Positions 55,174-64,000 of a stretch of DNA of 64,000 nucleotides are shown here, one piece after another (position 1 is the first letter of the stretch; every line of letters begins with the position of its first letter). Origin of the DNA: Lutibacter sp. B1. Lineage in GTDB: Bacteria > Bacteroidota > Bacteroidia > Flavobacteriales > Flavobacteriaceae. The DNA is taken from assembly GCF_012524075.1 (NCBI RefSeq), contig NZ_JAAZUI010000012.1, positions 39,369 to 103,368 on the forward strand, read 5' to 3'. The translations under genes and the position numbers were made by a program. The notes beneath the pieces are model-generated. The model searched no databases. It was not told the DNA's origin and saw only the letters and a list, made by a program, of their open reading frames with translations.

Positions 55174-55452
55174 TTATTTTTTTCCTTTATTTTTTGCACC
55201 TGCATGTCCTCTATATGAACGCGTTGGTGAAAATTCTCCTAATTTATGACCTACCATATTTTCAGTTACATAAACCGGAACAAATTGACGCCCGTTATGA
55301 ACTGCAATTGTTTGTCCAACAAAATCCGGTGTTATCATTGATGCTCTTGACCAAGTTTTGATAACAGATTTTTTTCCAGATTCTATATTTGTTTGAACTT
55401 TCTTTTCAAGTTTACGAAAAACGTAAGGTCCTTTTTTTAATGAACGTGCCAT
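55174..55452 (-). CDS. rpsS: 30S ribosomal protein S19
   Basis: A 92-residue S19. [40 protein letters not shown] and [20 protein letters not shown] with the ending [10 protein letters not shown] are typical. 7 bp after rplB. Confidence 0.98.
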   Translation of the reverse strand: MARSLKKGPYVFRKLEKKVQTNIESGKKSVIKTWSRASMITPDFVGQTIAVHNGRQFVPVYVTENMVGHKLGEFSPTRSYRGHAGAKNKGKK

Positions 55453-55459
55453 ATCTCAA

Positions 55460-56284
55460 TTATTTTTTTCTACGTTCTATAATATATTTATTACTCGCCT
55501 TAGTCTTAGATCTTGTTTTGTACCCTTTAGACGGTATACCGTTTCTAGATCTAGGATGTCCTCCTGACGAACGTCCTTCACCACCTCCCATAGGGTGATC
55601 AACAGGGTTCATCACTACCGGTCTTGTTCTAGGTCTTCTTCCTAACCAACGTGTTCTACCAGCTTTTCCAGAAACTAATAATTGATGGTCTGAATTAGAC
55701 ACAACTCCTATTGTTGCCGTACAAGTTAAAAGAATCATTCTAGTTTCTCCTGAAGGTAACTTAATAGTTGCATATTTCCCCTCTCTTGCCATTAACTGAG
55801 CAAAAGAACCGGCACTACGAGCGATAACAGCCCCTTGACCCGGATGTAACTCAATACAAGAAATTGTAGTTCCTAAAGGAATGTCTTTTAATAACATTGT
55901 GTTTCCGATATCTGGAGTAGCTCCATCACCAGAAATTACTGTTTGCCCTACTTGTAATCCATTTTGAGCTATTATATATCTCTTATCTCCATCAGCATAA
56001 GATAGCAATGCTATAAATGCTGTACGGTTTGGATCGTATTCAATAGTTTTAACAGTTGCAGGAACACCATTTTTATCTCTTTTAAAATCGATAATACGGT
56101 ATTTTTTCTTATGACCACCACCAATATAGCGCATAGTCATTTTCCCTTTGTTGTTTCGACCTCCAGATCTTTTTTTCGGAGCTAATAAACTTTTCTCCGG
56201 CTTATCAGTAGTTACGGTGTCGAACCCGTTCACTACTCTAAAACGCTGACCTGGTGTTATTGGTTTTAATTTTCTAACTGACAT
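55460..56284 (-). CDS. rplB: 50S ribosomal protein L2
   Basis: The 274-residue L2, essential for the peptidyl-transferase centre and subunit joining. [40 protein letters not shown] and the conserved [20 protein letters not shown], which contains the functionally important His, are present. 12 bp after rplW. Confidence 0.98.
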   Translation of the reverse strand: MSVRKLKPITPGQRFRVVNGFDTVTTDKPEKSLLAPKKRSGGRNNKGKMTMRYIGGGHKKKYRIIDFKRDKNGVPATVKTIEYDPNRTAFIALLSYADGDKRYIIAQNGLQVGQTVISGDGATPDIGNTMLLKDIPLGTTISCIELHPGQGAVIARSAGSFAQLMAREGKYATIKLPSGETRMILLTCTATIGVVSNSDHQLLVSGKAGRTRWLGRRPRTRPVVMNPVDHPMGGGEGRSSGGHPRSRNGIPSKGYKTRSKTKASNKYIIERRKK

Positions 56285-56296
56285 TTTTATCTTTTC

Positions 56297-56587
56297 TTAG
56301 ATATTGCTATAAAAATCAATATTTTCTCCTTCAGCCAACTGAACTATAGCTTTTTTATAAGCTCCAGATTTTGCTTGAACAATTCCACTTTTAGTGTATT
56401 TTGTTTTACGATTTACTGGGTAATTCATAGTTTTAACACTTTCAATTGAAACGCCATAAGCTTGTTCTACAGCTGTTTTAATTTCAAGTTTGTTAGCTTT
56501 CTTATCTACAACAAAAGCATAACGATTAAATAATTCGCTATCATTTGTTGCTTTTTCCGTTATAATAGGTTTAATTAAAATACTCAT
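56297..56587 (-). CDS. rplW: 50S ribosomal protein L23
   Basis: A 96-residue exit-tunnel protein that docks trigger factor and SRP. LIKPIITEKATNDSELFNRY, YAFVVDKKANKLEIKTAVEQ and VSIESVKTMNYPVNRKTKYT are typical of L23. 9 bp after rplD. Confidence 0.97.
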   Translation of the reverse strand: MSILIKPIITEKATNDSELFNRYAFVVDKKANKLEIKTAVEQAYGVSIESVKTMNYPVNRKTKYTKSGIVQAKSGAYKKAIVQLAEGENIDFYSNI

Positions 56588-56596
56588 TTCTGTTAC

Positions 56597-57226
56597 CTAT
56601 TTACTTAAATTAGATTCAATTCCTTCTAATGAACCTTCTGAAAGGATCACTTTATTTGCATTTAACAATTCGTAAGTACTTAGCCCTGTGTTAGTTACAG
56701 TTTTTAAACTTTTTAAATTGCGCGATGACAAATATACATTATTATTTGGTTCAGCCAACACAAATAAAGATTTTTTGGTTTCTAAACCAAATGCTTTTAA
56801 AACTGCAGTAAAGTTTTTAGTTTTTGGAGCATCAAAATTAAAGTCTTCTACAACTATAATATTATTCTCTTTTGCCTGAATACTTAATGCAGATTTACGA
56901 GCTAATCTTTTTAAATTTTTATTTAATTTAAAAGAATAATCTTTTGGTCTTGGTCCAAATATTCTACCACCACCTCTAAAAACAGGAGATTTAATACTTC
57001 CCGCACGAGCTGTACCTGTACCCTTTTGTTTTTTAATTTTTCGAGTACTTCCAGAAATTTCAGCTCTTTCTTTAGCTTTGTGAGTTCCTTGTCTTTTATT
57101 AGCCAAATATTGCTTTACATCTAAATATACAGCATGATTGTTTGGCTCAATTCCATATACAGCATCAGAAAGTTCAACTTTTCTTCCTGTATCTTTTCCT
57201 TGTATGTCTAAAACTGATACTTTCAT
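56597..57226 (-). CDS. rplD: 50S ribosomal protein L4
   Basis: A 209-residue L4, whose extended loop ([40 protein letters not shown]) enters the exit tunnel. The ATG at 57226 overlaps the rplC stop by one base (TAATG); an upstream in-frame Met would add a leader inside rplC and is rejected. In E. coli L4 represses the S10 operon; here a terminator-like hairpin lies before rplC (57882-57912). Confidence 0.98.
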   Translation of the reverse strand: MKVSVLDIQGKDTGRKVELSDAVYGIEPNNHAVYLDVKQYLANKRQGTHKAKERAEISGSTRKIKKQKGTGTARAGSIKSPVFRGGGRIFGPRPKDYSFKLNKNLKRLARKSALSIQAKENNIIVVEDFNFDAPKTKNFTAVLKAFGLETKKSLFVLAEPNNNVYLSSRNLKSLKTVTNTGLSTYELLNANKVILSEGSLEGIESNLSK

Positions 57227-57843
57227 TATTTCTGAATAATTACATAAGCGTTTTTGTGACCAGGAACACATCCTTTAACCACTAGTAGATTTTTTTCAGC
57301 AACTACTTTTAAAACTCTTAAATTTTGAACTGTAACTTTACTTCCTCCCATTCTACCAGCCATACGCATTCCTTTGAATACTCTCGCAGGATACGATGCA
57401 GCACCAATAGAACCTGGAGCTCTTAAACGGTTATGTTGACCATGCGTTGCTTGTCCAACACCACCAAATCCATGGCGTTTAACAACACCTTGAAAACCTT
57501 TACCTTTAGAAGTTGCTGAAACATCAACAAATTCTCCTTCTTTAAAAAGCTCAACTGTAAGTTGATCTCCTAAATTATGCTCTTCTTCAAATCCTTGAAA
57601 TTCGACAACTTTTTTCTTGGCAACGGTTCCTGCTTTTTTAAAGTGACCGTCTAAAGCTTTATTAGAGCTTTTTGCCTTTTTGTCATCGAAACCAAGTTGA
57701 AGGGCTTTGTACCCGTCTACCTCTTCGGTTCTGACTTGGGTAACTACACAAGGACCTGCTTCAATAACTGTACAAGGAATATTTTTCCCGTTTTCATCAA
57801 ATAAGCTGGTCATTCCGATTTTTTTTCCTATTAACCCAGACAT
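57226..57843 (-). CDS. rplC: 50S ribosomal protein L3
   Basis: A 205-residue L3. [40 protein letters not shown] and [20 protein letters not shown] are diagnostic. It is preceded by a 146-bp gap to rpsJ, unusually long within the S10 part, which contains a hairpin followed by seven U residues. Its stop overlaps the rplD start by one base. Confidence 0.98.
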   Translation of the reverse strand: MSGLIGKKIGMTSLFDENGKNIPCTVIEAGPCVVTQVRTEEVDGYKALQLGFDDKKAKSSNKALDGHFKKAGTVAKKKVVEFQGFEEEHNLGDQLTVELFKEGEFVDVSATSKGKGFQGVVKRHGFGGVGQATHGQHNRLRAPGSIGAASYPARVFKGMRMAGRMGGSKVTVQNLRVLKVVAEKNLLVVKGCVPGHKNAYVIIQK

Positions 57844-57881
57844 TTTAATTTAATTAAATTATTATTTTTATTTTTTATTCC

Positions 57882-57912
57882 AAAAAAACAGGGTCAAAAT
57901 ACTTCAACCCTG
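57882..57912 (-). terminator. Terminator-like hairpin between rpsJ and rplC (possible attenuator)
   Basis: On the - strand CAGGGT pairs with ACCCTG around a 12-base loop and is followed by seven T residues, the form of an intrinsic terminator, 38 bp before rplC and inside the S10 operon. A second hairpin CGAAAG-TTAG-CTTTCG (57961-57976) lies closer to rpsJ. Because essential genes follow, full termination is unlikely, so partial or regulated termination (attenuation) is the better reading. Confidence 0.55.
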
Positions 57913-57989
57913 AATGTATTTTTTCCGTTTTTCCTTCGTCAATCGCTCCGGACATGTTATCGAAAGCTAACTTTCGATATTTAAAGTAC

Positions 57990-58295
57990 TTAAACTTTAA
58001 TTTCTACTTCAACTCCACTTGGTAGTTCTAACTTCATTAGAGCATCAATAGTTTTAGATGATGAACTATAAATGTCTAATAATCTTTTGTAAGAACTTAA
58101 TTGAAATTGTTCTCTAGATTTTTTGTTTACGTGTGGTGAACGTAATACTGTAAAAATCTTTTTGTGAGTTGGTAATGGAATTGGTCCATTTACAACAGCT
58201 CCTGTATTTTTTACCGTTTTTACAATTTTTTCAGCAGATTTATCTACTAAATTGTAATCGTACGATTTTAATTTTATTCTAATTTTTTGACTCAT
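57990..58295 (-). CDS. rpsJ: 30S ribosomal protein S10
   Basis: A 101-residue S10, also NusE in transcription antitermination. [20 protein letters not shown] and [20 protein letters not shown], then [17 protein letters not shown], are typical. It follows fusA by 17 bp, with no tuf gene between, and precedes the 146-bp gap to rplC. Confidence 0.98.
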   Translation of the reverse strand: MSQKIRIKLKSYDYNLVDKSAEKIVKTVKNTGAVVNGPIPLPTHKKIFTVLRSPHVNKKSREQFQLSSYKRLLDIYSSSSKTIDALMKLELPSGVEVEIKV

Positions 58296-58312
58296 CGTTA
58301 ATAATTTAGAGA

Positions 58313-60403
58313 TTAACCTTTAGCTTTAGTTATTACTTCTTCTGCAATGTTTGATGGAGTTTCAGCATAATGTGAAAATTCCATTGATGATGTTGCTCTA
58401 CCAGATGATAATGTTCTTAAAGTAGTTACATAACCAAACATTTCTGATAAAGGTACATTCGCTTTTACAACTTTTGCACCTGCTCTGTCATCCATTGAGT
58501 TAACTTGACCTCTTCTTCGGTTTAAATCACCTACAACATCACCCATATTTTCTTCTGGAGTAACAACTTCTAATTTCATAATTGGCTCTAAGATTATAGC
58601 TTTTGCAGCTTTTGCTGCAGCTTTGAATCCCATTTTTGCTGCTAATTCGAATGATAATTGATCCGAGTCAACTGCGTGGAATGAACCATCAAATAAAGTA
58701 ACTTTCAAACTATCAATCTCGTACCCGGCTAAAGGTCCGTTTTTCATAGCTTCTTTAAATCCTTTTTCTACTGAAGGAATATATTCTTTAGGAATATTAC
58801 CACCTTTAATTTCATTAACAAATATTAAACCTGTTTCGTTTTCAGCAGCAGGCTCAATAGTAAATTGTATATCTGCGAATTTACCACGACCACCAGATTG
58901 TTTTTTATACACCTCTCGATGTTGAGCTTTTGCGCTTATCGCTTCTTTGTACTCAACCTGTGGTTGTCCTTCGTTCACTTCAACTTTAAATTCACGTTTT
59001 AAACGATCAACAATAATTTCCAAATGTAATTCGCCCATTCCGGAAATAATAGTTTGACCTGAAGCTTCATCAGTTTTAACAACAAACGTAGGATCTTCTT
59101 CAGCTAATTTACTTAAAGCCATTCCTAATTTATCAACATCAGCCTTTGTTTTTGGCTCTACTGCAATACCAATTACAGGCTCAGGAAAAGACATAGATTC
59201 TAACACTATAGGATGTTTTTCATCACAAAGCGTATCCCCTGTTTTAATATCTTTAAACCCTACAGCAGCTCCAATATCACCAGCTTCAATTCTTGCAATC
59301 GGCTCTTGCTTATTCGCATGCATTTGGTAAATACGTGAAATACGCTCTTTTTTACCGGAACGAGTATTCAACACATAAGAACCTGCATCCAAAAATCCTG
59401 AGTAAGCACGGAAAAATGCTAAACGACCAACAAATGGGTCTGTTGCTATTTTAAATGCTAATGCTGAAAAAGGTTCTTTGATATTTGGTTTTCTAAAAGC
59501 GGCTTCTTCAGTATCAGGATTAACACCTTCTATAGCTTCAATATCTATAGGTGAAGGTAAAAATCTCATTACAGCATCAAGCATGGCTTGAACACCTTTA
59601 TTTTTAAATGCCGAACCACACATCATTGGAATGATAGACATATCTATTGTTGCAGCACGTAAAGCAGCAATAATTTCGTCTTCAGTAATAGAATCTTCAT
59701 CTTCGAAGAATTTCTCCATCAACTCCTCATCATATTCTGCCACTGCTTCAACCAATTGAGCTCTGTACATTTCTACATCCTCTAACAATTCAGCAGGAAT
59801 TTCAATTTCCTCATAAGTCATACCCATATCATCCTCATTCCAAACTATTGCTTTCTTTGAAATAAGATCAACAACACCCTTGAAATCAATTTCGTCACCA
59901 ATAGGCACTTGTAAAGGAACAGGATTACCTCCCAACATTTCTCTAACTTGTTTACAAACATTAAAGAAATCAGCTCCCTGACGGTCCATTTTATTAACAA
60001 AACCTAAACGAGGTACTTTATATTTATCCGCTTGTCTCCAAACTGTTTCAGATTGAGGTTCTACTCCATCCACCGCACTAAACAACGCTACAACACCATC
60101 TAACACACGTAAAGAACGTTCTACTTCAACAGTGAAGTCAACGTGACCCGGTGTATCAATAATATTAACCGCATATGTTTGTCCTCTATACAACCAATTA
60201 CAATGCGTAGCTGCCGAAGTAATTGTTATACCCCTTTCTTGCTCCTGCTCCATCCAGTCCATTGTTGCTGCACCATCATGTACCTCTCCTATTTTATGAG
60301 AAACTCCCGTATAATAAAGGATACGCTCTGTACAAGTTGTTTTACCTGCATCAATATGAGCTGCAATCCCAATGTTTCTTGTATATTTTAAATCTCTTGC
60401 CAT
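58313..60403 (-). CDS. fusA: Elongation factor G
   Basis: Ribosomal translocase GTPase. The 696 residues include the G1 loop [15 protein letters not shown] (about 15-29), switch I/II regions with [15 protein letters not shown] and [17 protein letters not shown]4 NKMDRQGAD and the later domains ending [20 protein letters not shown]. This is the canonical EF-G, in the str operon between rpsG (13 bp) and rpsJ. tuf does not follow it here, so EF-Tu is encoded elsewhere, as is usual in Bacteroidota. Confidence 0.98.
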   Translation of the reverse strand: MARDLKYTRNIGIAAHIDAGKTTCTERILYYTGVSHKIGEVHDGAATMDWMEQEQERGITITSAATHCNWLYRGQTYAVNIIDTPGHVDFTVEVERSLRVLDGVVALFSAVDGVEPQSETVWRQADKYKVPRLGFVNKMDRQGADFFNVCKQVREMLGGNPVPLQVPIGDEIDFKGVVDLISKKAIVWNEDDMGMTYEEIEIPAELLEDVEMYRAQLVEAVAEYDEELMEKFFEDEDSITEDEIIAALRAATIDMSIIPMMCGSAFKNKGVQAMLDAVMRFLPSPIDIEAIEGVNPDTEEAAFRKPNIKEPFSALAFKIATDPFVGRLAFFRAYSGFLDAGSYVLNTRSGKKERISRIYQMHANKQEPIARIEAGDIGAAVGFKDIKTGDTLCDEKHPIVLESMSFPEPVIGIAVEPKTKADVDKLGMALSKLAEEDPTFVVKTDEASGQTIISGMGELHLEIIVDRLKREFKVEVNEGQPQVEYKEAISAKAQHREVYKKQSGGRGKFADIQFTIEPAAENETGLIFVNEIKGGNIPKEYIPSVEKGFKEAMKNGPLAGYEIDSLKVTLFDGSFHAVDSDQLSFELAAKMGFKAAAKAAKAIILEPIMKLEVVTPEENMGDVVGDLNRRRGQVNSMDDRAGAKVVKANVPLSEMFGYVTTLRTLSSGRATSSMEFSHYAETPSNIAEEVITKAKG

Positions 60404-60416
60404 TTTCTAATTATAA

Positions 60417-60893
60417 TTAAAATCTAAGGTGAGAGAATGCTTTATTAGCATCAGCCATTTTATGAACATCAATTCTTTTCTTAACAGCAGCACCCTCTTC
60501 TTTTGCTGCGGCTAAAATTTCAGCAGCTAAACGCTGAGCCATTGATTTTTCATTACGTTTTCTTGAATATGAAATCAGCCATTTTATTGCCATAGACACC
60601 TTACGGTCAGGTCTAATCTGCATTGGTATTTGAAAAGTCGCCCCACCTACACGACGGCTACGAACTTCAACTTGAGGCATTACATTTGATAATGCATCTT
60701 TCCATATTTCTAAAGATGATTTCTCTTCATCTTGTTTCTTTTGTTCTACTATCTCCAAAGCATCATAGAACACTTTAAAGGCTACAGATTTTTTACCATC
60801 CCACATTAAGTTGTTTACAAAACGTGTTACTAATTGATCATTAAACTTTGGATCTGGTAAAAGAACTCTTTTTTTCGCTCTTCTTTTTCTCAT
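60417..60893 (-). CDS. rpsG: 30S ribosomal protein S7
   Basis: The 158-residue head-organising 16S-binding protein S7. [40 protein letters not shown] and [20 protein letters not shown] are diagnostic. In E. coli S7 regulates the str operon between rpsL and rpsG; the gap here is only 25 bp and no clear structure was seen in it. Confidence 0.98.
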   Translation of the reverse strand: MRKRRAKKRVLLPDPKFNDQLVTRFVNNLMWDGKKSVAFKVFYDALEIVEQKKQDEEKSSLEIWKDALSNVMPQVEVRSRRVGGATFQIPMQIRPDRKVSMAIKWLISYSRKRNEKSMAQRLAAEILAAAKEEGAAVKKRIDVHKMADANKAFSHLRF

Positions 60894-60918
60894 GTCTTTA
60901 CATTAAAGTTTTTTAAAA

Positions 60919-61293
60919 TTACTTTTTAGGTGCTTTTGTACCATATTTAGAGCGACGCTGAGTTCTTCCATCAACACCGGCAGTATCTAATGCACCACGT
61001 ACAATATGATACCTAACTCCTGGTAAATCTTTAACCCTTCCACCTCTAACTAATACTATCGAGTGCTCTTGTAAATTATGCCCTTCTCCAGGGATGTAAG
61101 CATTCACTTCATTACCATTTGTTAACCTTACCCTTGCTACTTTACGCATAGCTGAGTTAGGTTTTTTTGGTGTTGTTGTGTAAACACGCGTACATACACC
61201 TCTACGTTGAGGACATGAATTTAAAGCAGCCGATTTACTCTTCTTAGTTATTTTGGTTCTTCCTTTTCGTACTAATTGCGAAATTGTTGGCAT
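60919..61293 (-). CDS. rpsL: 30S ribosomal protein S12
   Basis: A 124-residue decoding-centre protein. [20 protein letters not shown], the loop [20 protein letters not shown] and [20 protein letters not shown] are intact. K43, K44 and K88, equivalent to positions altered in streptomycin resistance, are wild type. It is the first gene of the whole ribosomal supercluster, transcribed from the promoter at 61352-61382. Confidence 0.98.
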   Translation of the reverse strand: MPTISQLVRKGRTKITKKSKSAALNSCPQRRGVCTRVYTTTPKKPNSAMRKVARVRLTNGNEVNAYIPGEGHNLQEHSIVLVRGGRVKDLPGVRYHIVRGALDTAGVDGRTQRRSKYGTKAPKK

Positions 61294-61683
61294 ACTAAAA
61301 TTTGTTATTAATTACTTTTAAATTTTTTATAAGCTCTTTTCTAAGAGTTTGCAAATGTACAAATAATTTCTTGTTATTCAAATAAGTGTATATTTTATTT
61401 TTTAAAAATCTTTTGAACCTCAATATACACAACACCACGAAGCTATTTTAAACAAAAACAAGTCTCATTTAAATCACCACAAAAAAAATCACCACAAAGT
61501 CGTGTTTTAAAATAAATTATCTTTAATGTAATAACATTTTATGTGATATTTTTTTATTTTTTTATGATTTTAAACATATTATTTATATTAATTTAACATT
61601 TTTTATGTTTTTTTTTAAATAAAATTGGAGTTTTAACAAATTATTAAGATTTTTGACCCAATTAATTCAAATAATTTATAAGA
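61294..61683. other. Divergent intergenic region between rpsL and the SusC gene
   Basis: A 390-bp gap with no coding frame. It holds the rpsL promoter (61352-61382), a small hairpin in the rpsL leader (CTCTT-TTCT-AAGAG, 61334-61347), and a 13-bp direct repeat AAATCACCACAAA (61471-61483 and 61486-61498). The part nearest the SusC gene is very AT-rich, with no exact TAnnTTTG element on the + strand. Confidence 0.6.
61352..61382 (-). promoter_or_regulatory. Promoter of the ribosomal supercluster (rpsL)
   Basis: On the - strand TTTG (complement of 61379-61382) and TACATTTG (complement of 61352-61359) are exactly 19 bases apart, a full match to the Bacteroidota promoter consensus. The implied leader before rpsL is about 50 nt and contains a small hairpin. 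Confidence 0.8.
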
Positions 61684-63516
61684 ATGAAAACAAAGTTTAA
61701 TGGTTTTTTAACGCTGCTATTGGCGTTATCAGTGCAAATTTCATTTGCACAAGTAAAAACTGTTTCCGGTATAGTTTCCGATGCAAGCGGACCTCTACCT
61801 GGAGTAACAGTTGTAGTAAAAGGTACTAATACAGGTACTCAAACAGATTTTGACGGAAATTATTCAATTAAAGCTTCTGCTGGGGATATCTTACAGTTTA
61901 GTTTTATTGGTATGCATGTTACTGAAAAAACTGTTGAAACTGCCAATGTAATAAATGTACTTATGCAAGAAAGTGCCCAAGCATTAAAAGAAGTAGTTGT
62001 TACCGGACTTGGAATCAAAAGAGAAAAACAAGCTTTAGGTTATGCTGTTTCTAATGTTGCAACTGAAGATTTGGAGCAACGATCAGAAGGGGATGTTGCT
62101 AGAGTTTTAAGCGGTAAAGCATCTGGAGTACAAATTCAGCAACAAAGTGGTATGTCAGGGTCAGGAACAAGTATTATAATTAGAGGAATGAACTCTTTCA
62201 GTGGAAGTAACCAACCTCTATTTATAGTTGATGGAATACCTTTTAGCAGCGACACAAACGCTCAAGGAGACTTTGTTGACGGAAATAATGGCTCTAGCAG
62301 GTTTTTAGACCTTGATCCAAACAATATAGAAAGTGTAAATGTTTTGAAAGGTTTAGCTGCAGCAACACTTTATGGTACTGAAGGTAGAAATGGGGTGATT
62401 TTAATCACAACTAAATCTGGTAGTTCTAAAGGTGGACCAAAAAAGACTGAGATAACCGTTAGTAGTTCATTATTTTTAAATGAAATAGCTTCAATGCCAA
62501 ATTATCAAAATGAGTTTGGTGGAGGATATGACCAAGCATTTGGATGGTTTTTTAGTAACTGGGGACCAAGTTTTGAAAAAGAGGGCCCTGCAGGATGGGG
62601 CAATAGTAGTTCATTTGACGAAAATGGTACTTTAGCACACCCTTATTCAACTGCATCTCCCGCTACAGGTATTCCTCAAGCATTTCCTGAATTTGCTGAT
62701 GCCCGTTACGAATGGAAACCTTACGAAAGTGTTGAAAACTTTTTTAGAACCGGTGTTGTTAGAACAACAAATATTAATGCCAGAGGATCATCTGGCGATG
62801 GTAATATTTCATATAATGTAAACTATGGTAATTTAGACGATCAAGGTTTTACTAGAGGAAATCATTTAACACGTAATACTTTTAGTTTAGGTGGAAATGC
62901 AAAACTTTCAAATAAATTTACTGTGAACGGTACCTTAAATTATACTAGAACTGATTTTAAAACTCCTCCTGTTGCAGCCGGTTATGGTAGTAACGTTGCA
63001 GGTGAAAATGCATCTATATTTGGAAACGTTTTTTACACTCCGAGAAGTGTTGATTTAATGGGGCTTCCTTATCAAAATCCAATTACCGGAGAATCAGTTT
63101 ATTACAGACAAAATAATAGTATACAACATCCTTTATGGACTGTACATAACGCTGCAAACATCCAAAAAACACATAGAACCTTTGGAGGTGCAACTTTACT
63201 TTATGAAATTAACGACAATCTAAATATTTCATACCGTTATGGATTTGATATATATAGTGAAAACAATGTGAATTATTCAAATAAAGGTGGCAAAACGGGT
63301 AGTGTAGCTAACCAATCAGGCGTATATGATACTTGGAACAATACTAAAACAATTGACGACCACAATATAACATTTAGTGGTAATTATGATTTAACCGACG
63401 ATTTAGATTTAGCCTTCTCTATTGGAGGAACTTCAAGAAGAGATGTTTTCGACCAAAATGGTGTTGCAAGTACAGGTCAACAAGTTTTTGGTGACACTGT
63501 TTCACAAAGTGTGTAA
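61684..63516 (+). CDS. SusC/RagA-family TonB-dependent transporter, truncated by an IS element
   Basis: The N-terminal ~600 residues of an outer-membrane SusC-type transporter. A signal peptide (1-22, ending SFA-Q), a carboxypeptidase-regulatory-like domain (about 25-100, VSGIVSDASGPLPGVTVVVK), a TonB plug (about 110-245, GKASGVQIQQQSGMSGSGTS, then NVLKGLAAATLYGTEGRNGV) and the first barrel strands are present. Family members are about 1000 residues long; this frame stops at 610. After codon ~602 (STGQQVFG) the sequence changes character and an IS256 transposase follows on the other strand, so the gene is broken and the last residues are IS-encoded. The susD partner is not in the window. Confidence 0.85.
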   Translation: MKTKFNGFLTLLLALSVQISFAQVKTVSGIVSDASGPLPGVTVVVKGTNTGTQTDFDGNYSIKASAGDILQFSFIGMHVTEKTVETANVINVLMQESAQALKEVVVTGLGIKREKQALGYAVSNVATEDLEQRSEGDVARVLSGKASGVQIQQQSGMSGSGTSIIIRGMNSFSGSNQPLFIVDGIPFSSDTNAQGDFVDGNNGSSRFLDLDPNNIESVNVLKGLAAATLYGTEGRNGVILITTKSGSSKGGPKKTEITVSSSLFLNEIASMPNYQNEFGGGYDQAFGWFFSNWGPSFEKEGPAGWGNSSSFDENGTLAHPYSTASPATGIPQAFPEFADARYEWKPYESVENFFRTGVVRTTNINARGSSGDGNISYNVNYGNLDDQGFTRGNHLTRNTFSLGGNAKLSNKFTVNGTLNYTRTDFKTPPVAAGYGSNVAGENASIFGNVFYTPRSVDLMGLPYQNPITGESVYYRQNNSIQHPLWTVHNAANIQKTHRTFGGATLLYEINDNLNISYRYGFDIYSENNVNYSNKGGKTGSVANQSGVYDTWNNTKTIDDHNITFSGNYDLTDDLDLAFSIGGTSRRDVFDQNGVASTGQQVFGDTVSQSV

Positions 63517-64000
63517 GTATAAAATATCGAGGGTTTAGCTAATTATAGCTGGACCCTTTTTTCAAATATGACAAGGAACTGATTTAGGATAATGCCCCAA
63601 TTTTGGATTGGCATTGACCATTTTTTGGTAGCTTCTCTCAAAGCCAAATATACGGATTTCATTACAGATTGATCAGAAGGGAATGAAAGTTTGTTTTTGG
63701 TGTACTTTCGGATTTTCCCATTCAGATTCTCAATAATGTTCGTTGTGTAGATTATTTTTCTGATTTCCAGGGGAAATTCAAAAAATACGGTCAGGTCTTC
63801 CCAATTGTCTTTCCAGCTTTTAATGGCGTAGGAATATTTATCTTCCCATGCGGCTGCAAAATCGTCCAAAGCAGCCCTGGCGGCTTCTTTTGTGGGTGCA
63901 TTGTAAATATGTTTCATATCCCTTGTAAATGCTTTTTTGTCTTTCCAAACAACGTACCTGCTGGCGTTTCGGATTTGATGGACCACACAAATCTGGGTTT
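63491..64000. mobile_element. IS256-family insertion sequence, one end, interrupting the SusC gene
   Basis: The SusC reading frame loses its family resemblance at about 63490, and an IS256-type transposase on the - strand begins 27 bp after the SusC stop and runs off the window. The end sequence holds a short inverted repeat ACACT...AGTGT (63495-63513). The left boundary is an estimate: the terminal inverted repeat cannot be proven without the other end, and any target duplication (8-9 bp expected) needs the distal SusC half. Confidence 0.75.
63543..64000 (-). CDS. IS256-family (Mutator-like) transposase, C-terminal part
   Basis: The frame is open through the window edge (no stop between 63986 and 64000; GTG at 63986 is internal), so about 150 C-terminal residues are seen. 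[19 protein letters not shown], the Trp-rich helix [19 protein letters not shown] and [20 protein letters not shown], which carries the third acidic residue of the DDE triad, are hallmarks of the IS256 transposase. The gene points away from the SusC start. GC content is visibly higher here than in the flanking genes, which suggests recent arrival. Confidence 0.92.
   Translation of the reverse strand, partial: TQICVVHQIRNASRYVVWKDKKAFTRDMKHIYNAPTKEAARAALDDFAAAWEDKYSYAIKSWKDNWEDLTVFFEFPLEIRKIIYTTNIIENLNGKIRKYTKNKLSFPSDQSVMKSVYLALREATKKWSMPIQNWGIILNQFLVIFEKRVQL

Noticed and set aside
58296..58312. Loss of tuf between fusA and rpsJ as a deletion
   Set aside because: This gene order is normal in Bacteroidota, where tuf is elsewhere.
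61471..61498. AAATCACCACAAA direct repeat as a CRISPR-like or attachment site
   Set aside because: Only two copies with a 2-base spacer; no cas genes, no array and no integrase nearby.

Overview
The window is AT-rich chromosomal DNA from a member of the Bacteroidota, most likely a marine-type Flavobacteriaceae. The basis is the gene content (SusC/RagA transporter, head-GIN protein, tandem S46 dipeptidyl-peptidases, paired arginine-deiminase-family genes, CBM48/retropepsin pair), the rpsL-rpsG-fusA-rpsJ gene order without tuf, promoters of the TTTG-N19..21-TAnnTTTG type, and no recurrent Shine-Dalgarno sequences. The species cannot be named from sequence alone. REGION 1 (1-9261): a sulfur-metabolism locus, all on the + strand. 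It holds the end of a molybdopterin oxidoreductase catalytic subunit, its four-cluster ferredoxin subunit and NrfD-type membrane subunit, two half-size YeeE/YedE sulfur-compound transporters, two membrane-anchored rhodanese-like proteins without the catalytic cysteine but with an identical Lys-rich tail ending in Gly-Gly-Cys, two secreted double-rhodanese proteins, an O/P-type porin and two tandem Crp/Fnr regulators sharing a CX6C pair. Together they look like a polysulfide/thiosulfate (sulfane sulfur) import, relay and reduction system with its own sensors; this is the best candidate for an undescribed system. REGION 2 (9254-31004): mostly housekeeping and accessory genes: ligA, a secreted retropepsin-like protein with a triple glycogen-binding-domain partner, fabH, htpG, a NUDIX hydrolase, an RluA-type pseudouridine synthase lacking a standard start codon, an S1/P1 nuclease, an SPFH protein followed by two tiny genes, an alpha/beta hydrolase, an Arc-like protein, an aldose epimerase, two tandem S46 peptidases whose S1-pocket residue differs (Thr versus Arg), a DUF819 membrane protein, a lipoprotein and an ECF sigma factor with a membrane partner. 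REGION 3 (31015-40104): an AIM24/TIGR00266 protein, a DUF4442 protein, an envelope-stress-like set (DUF4870, PadR, PspC, head-GIN), a 599-residue cysteine-containing protein of unknown function next to an Rrf2 regulator, and two arginine-deiminase-superfamily genes. REGION 4 (40182-61293, - strand): gltA, eno, carA and one continuous str-S10-spc-alpha ribosomal supercluster, rpsL through rplQ, transcribed right to left from a near-perfect promoter at 61352-61382. Three intergenic gaps within it (before rpsD, before rpsH, between rpsJ and rplC) carry hairpins that may be regulatory. REGION 5 (61684-64000): the first ~600 codons of a SusC/RagA transporter, interrupted by an IS256-family element that runs off the window.
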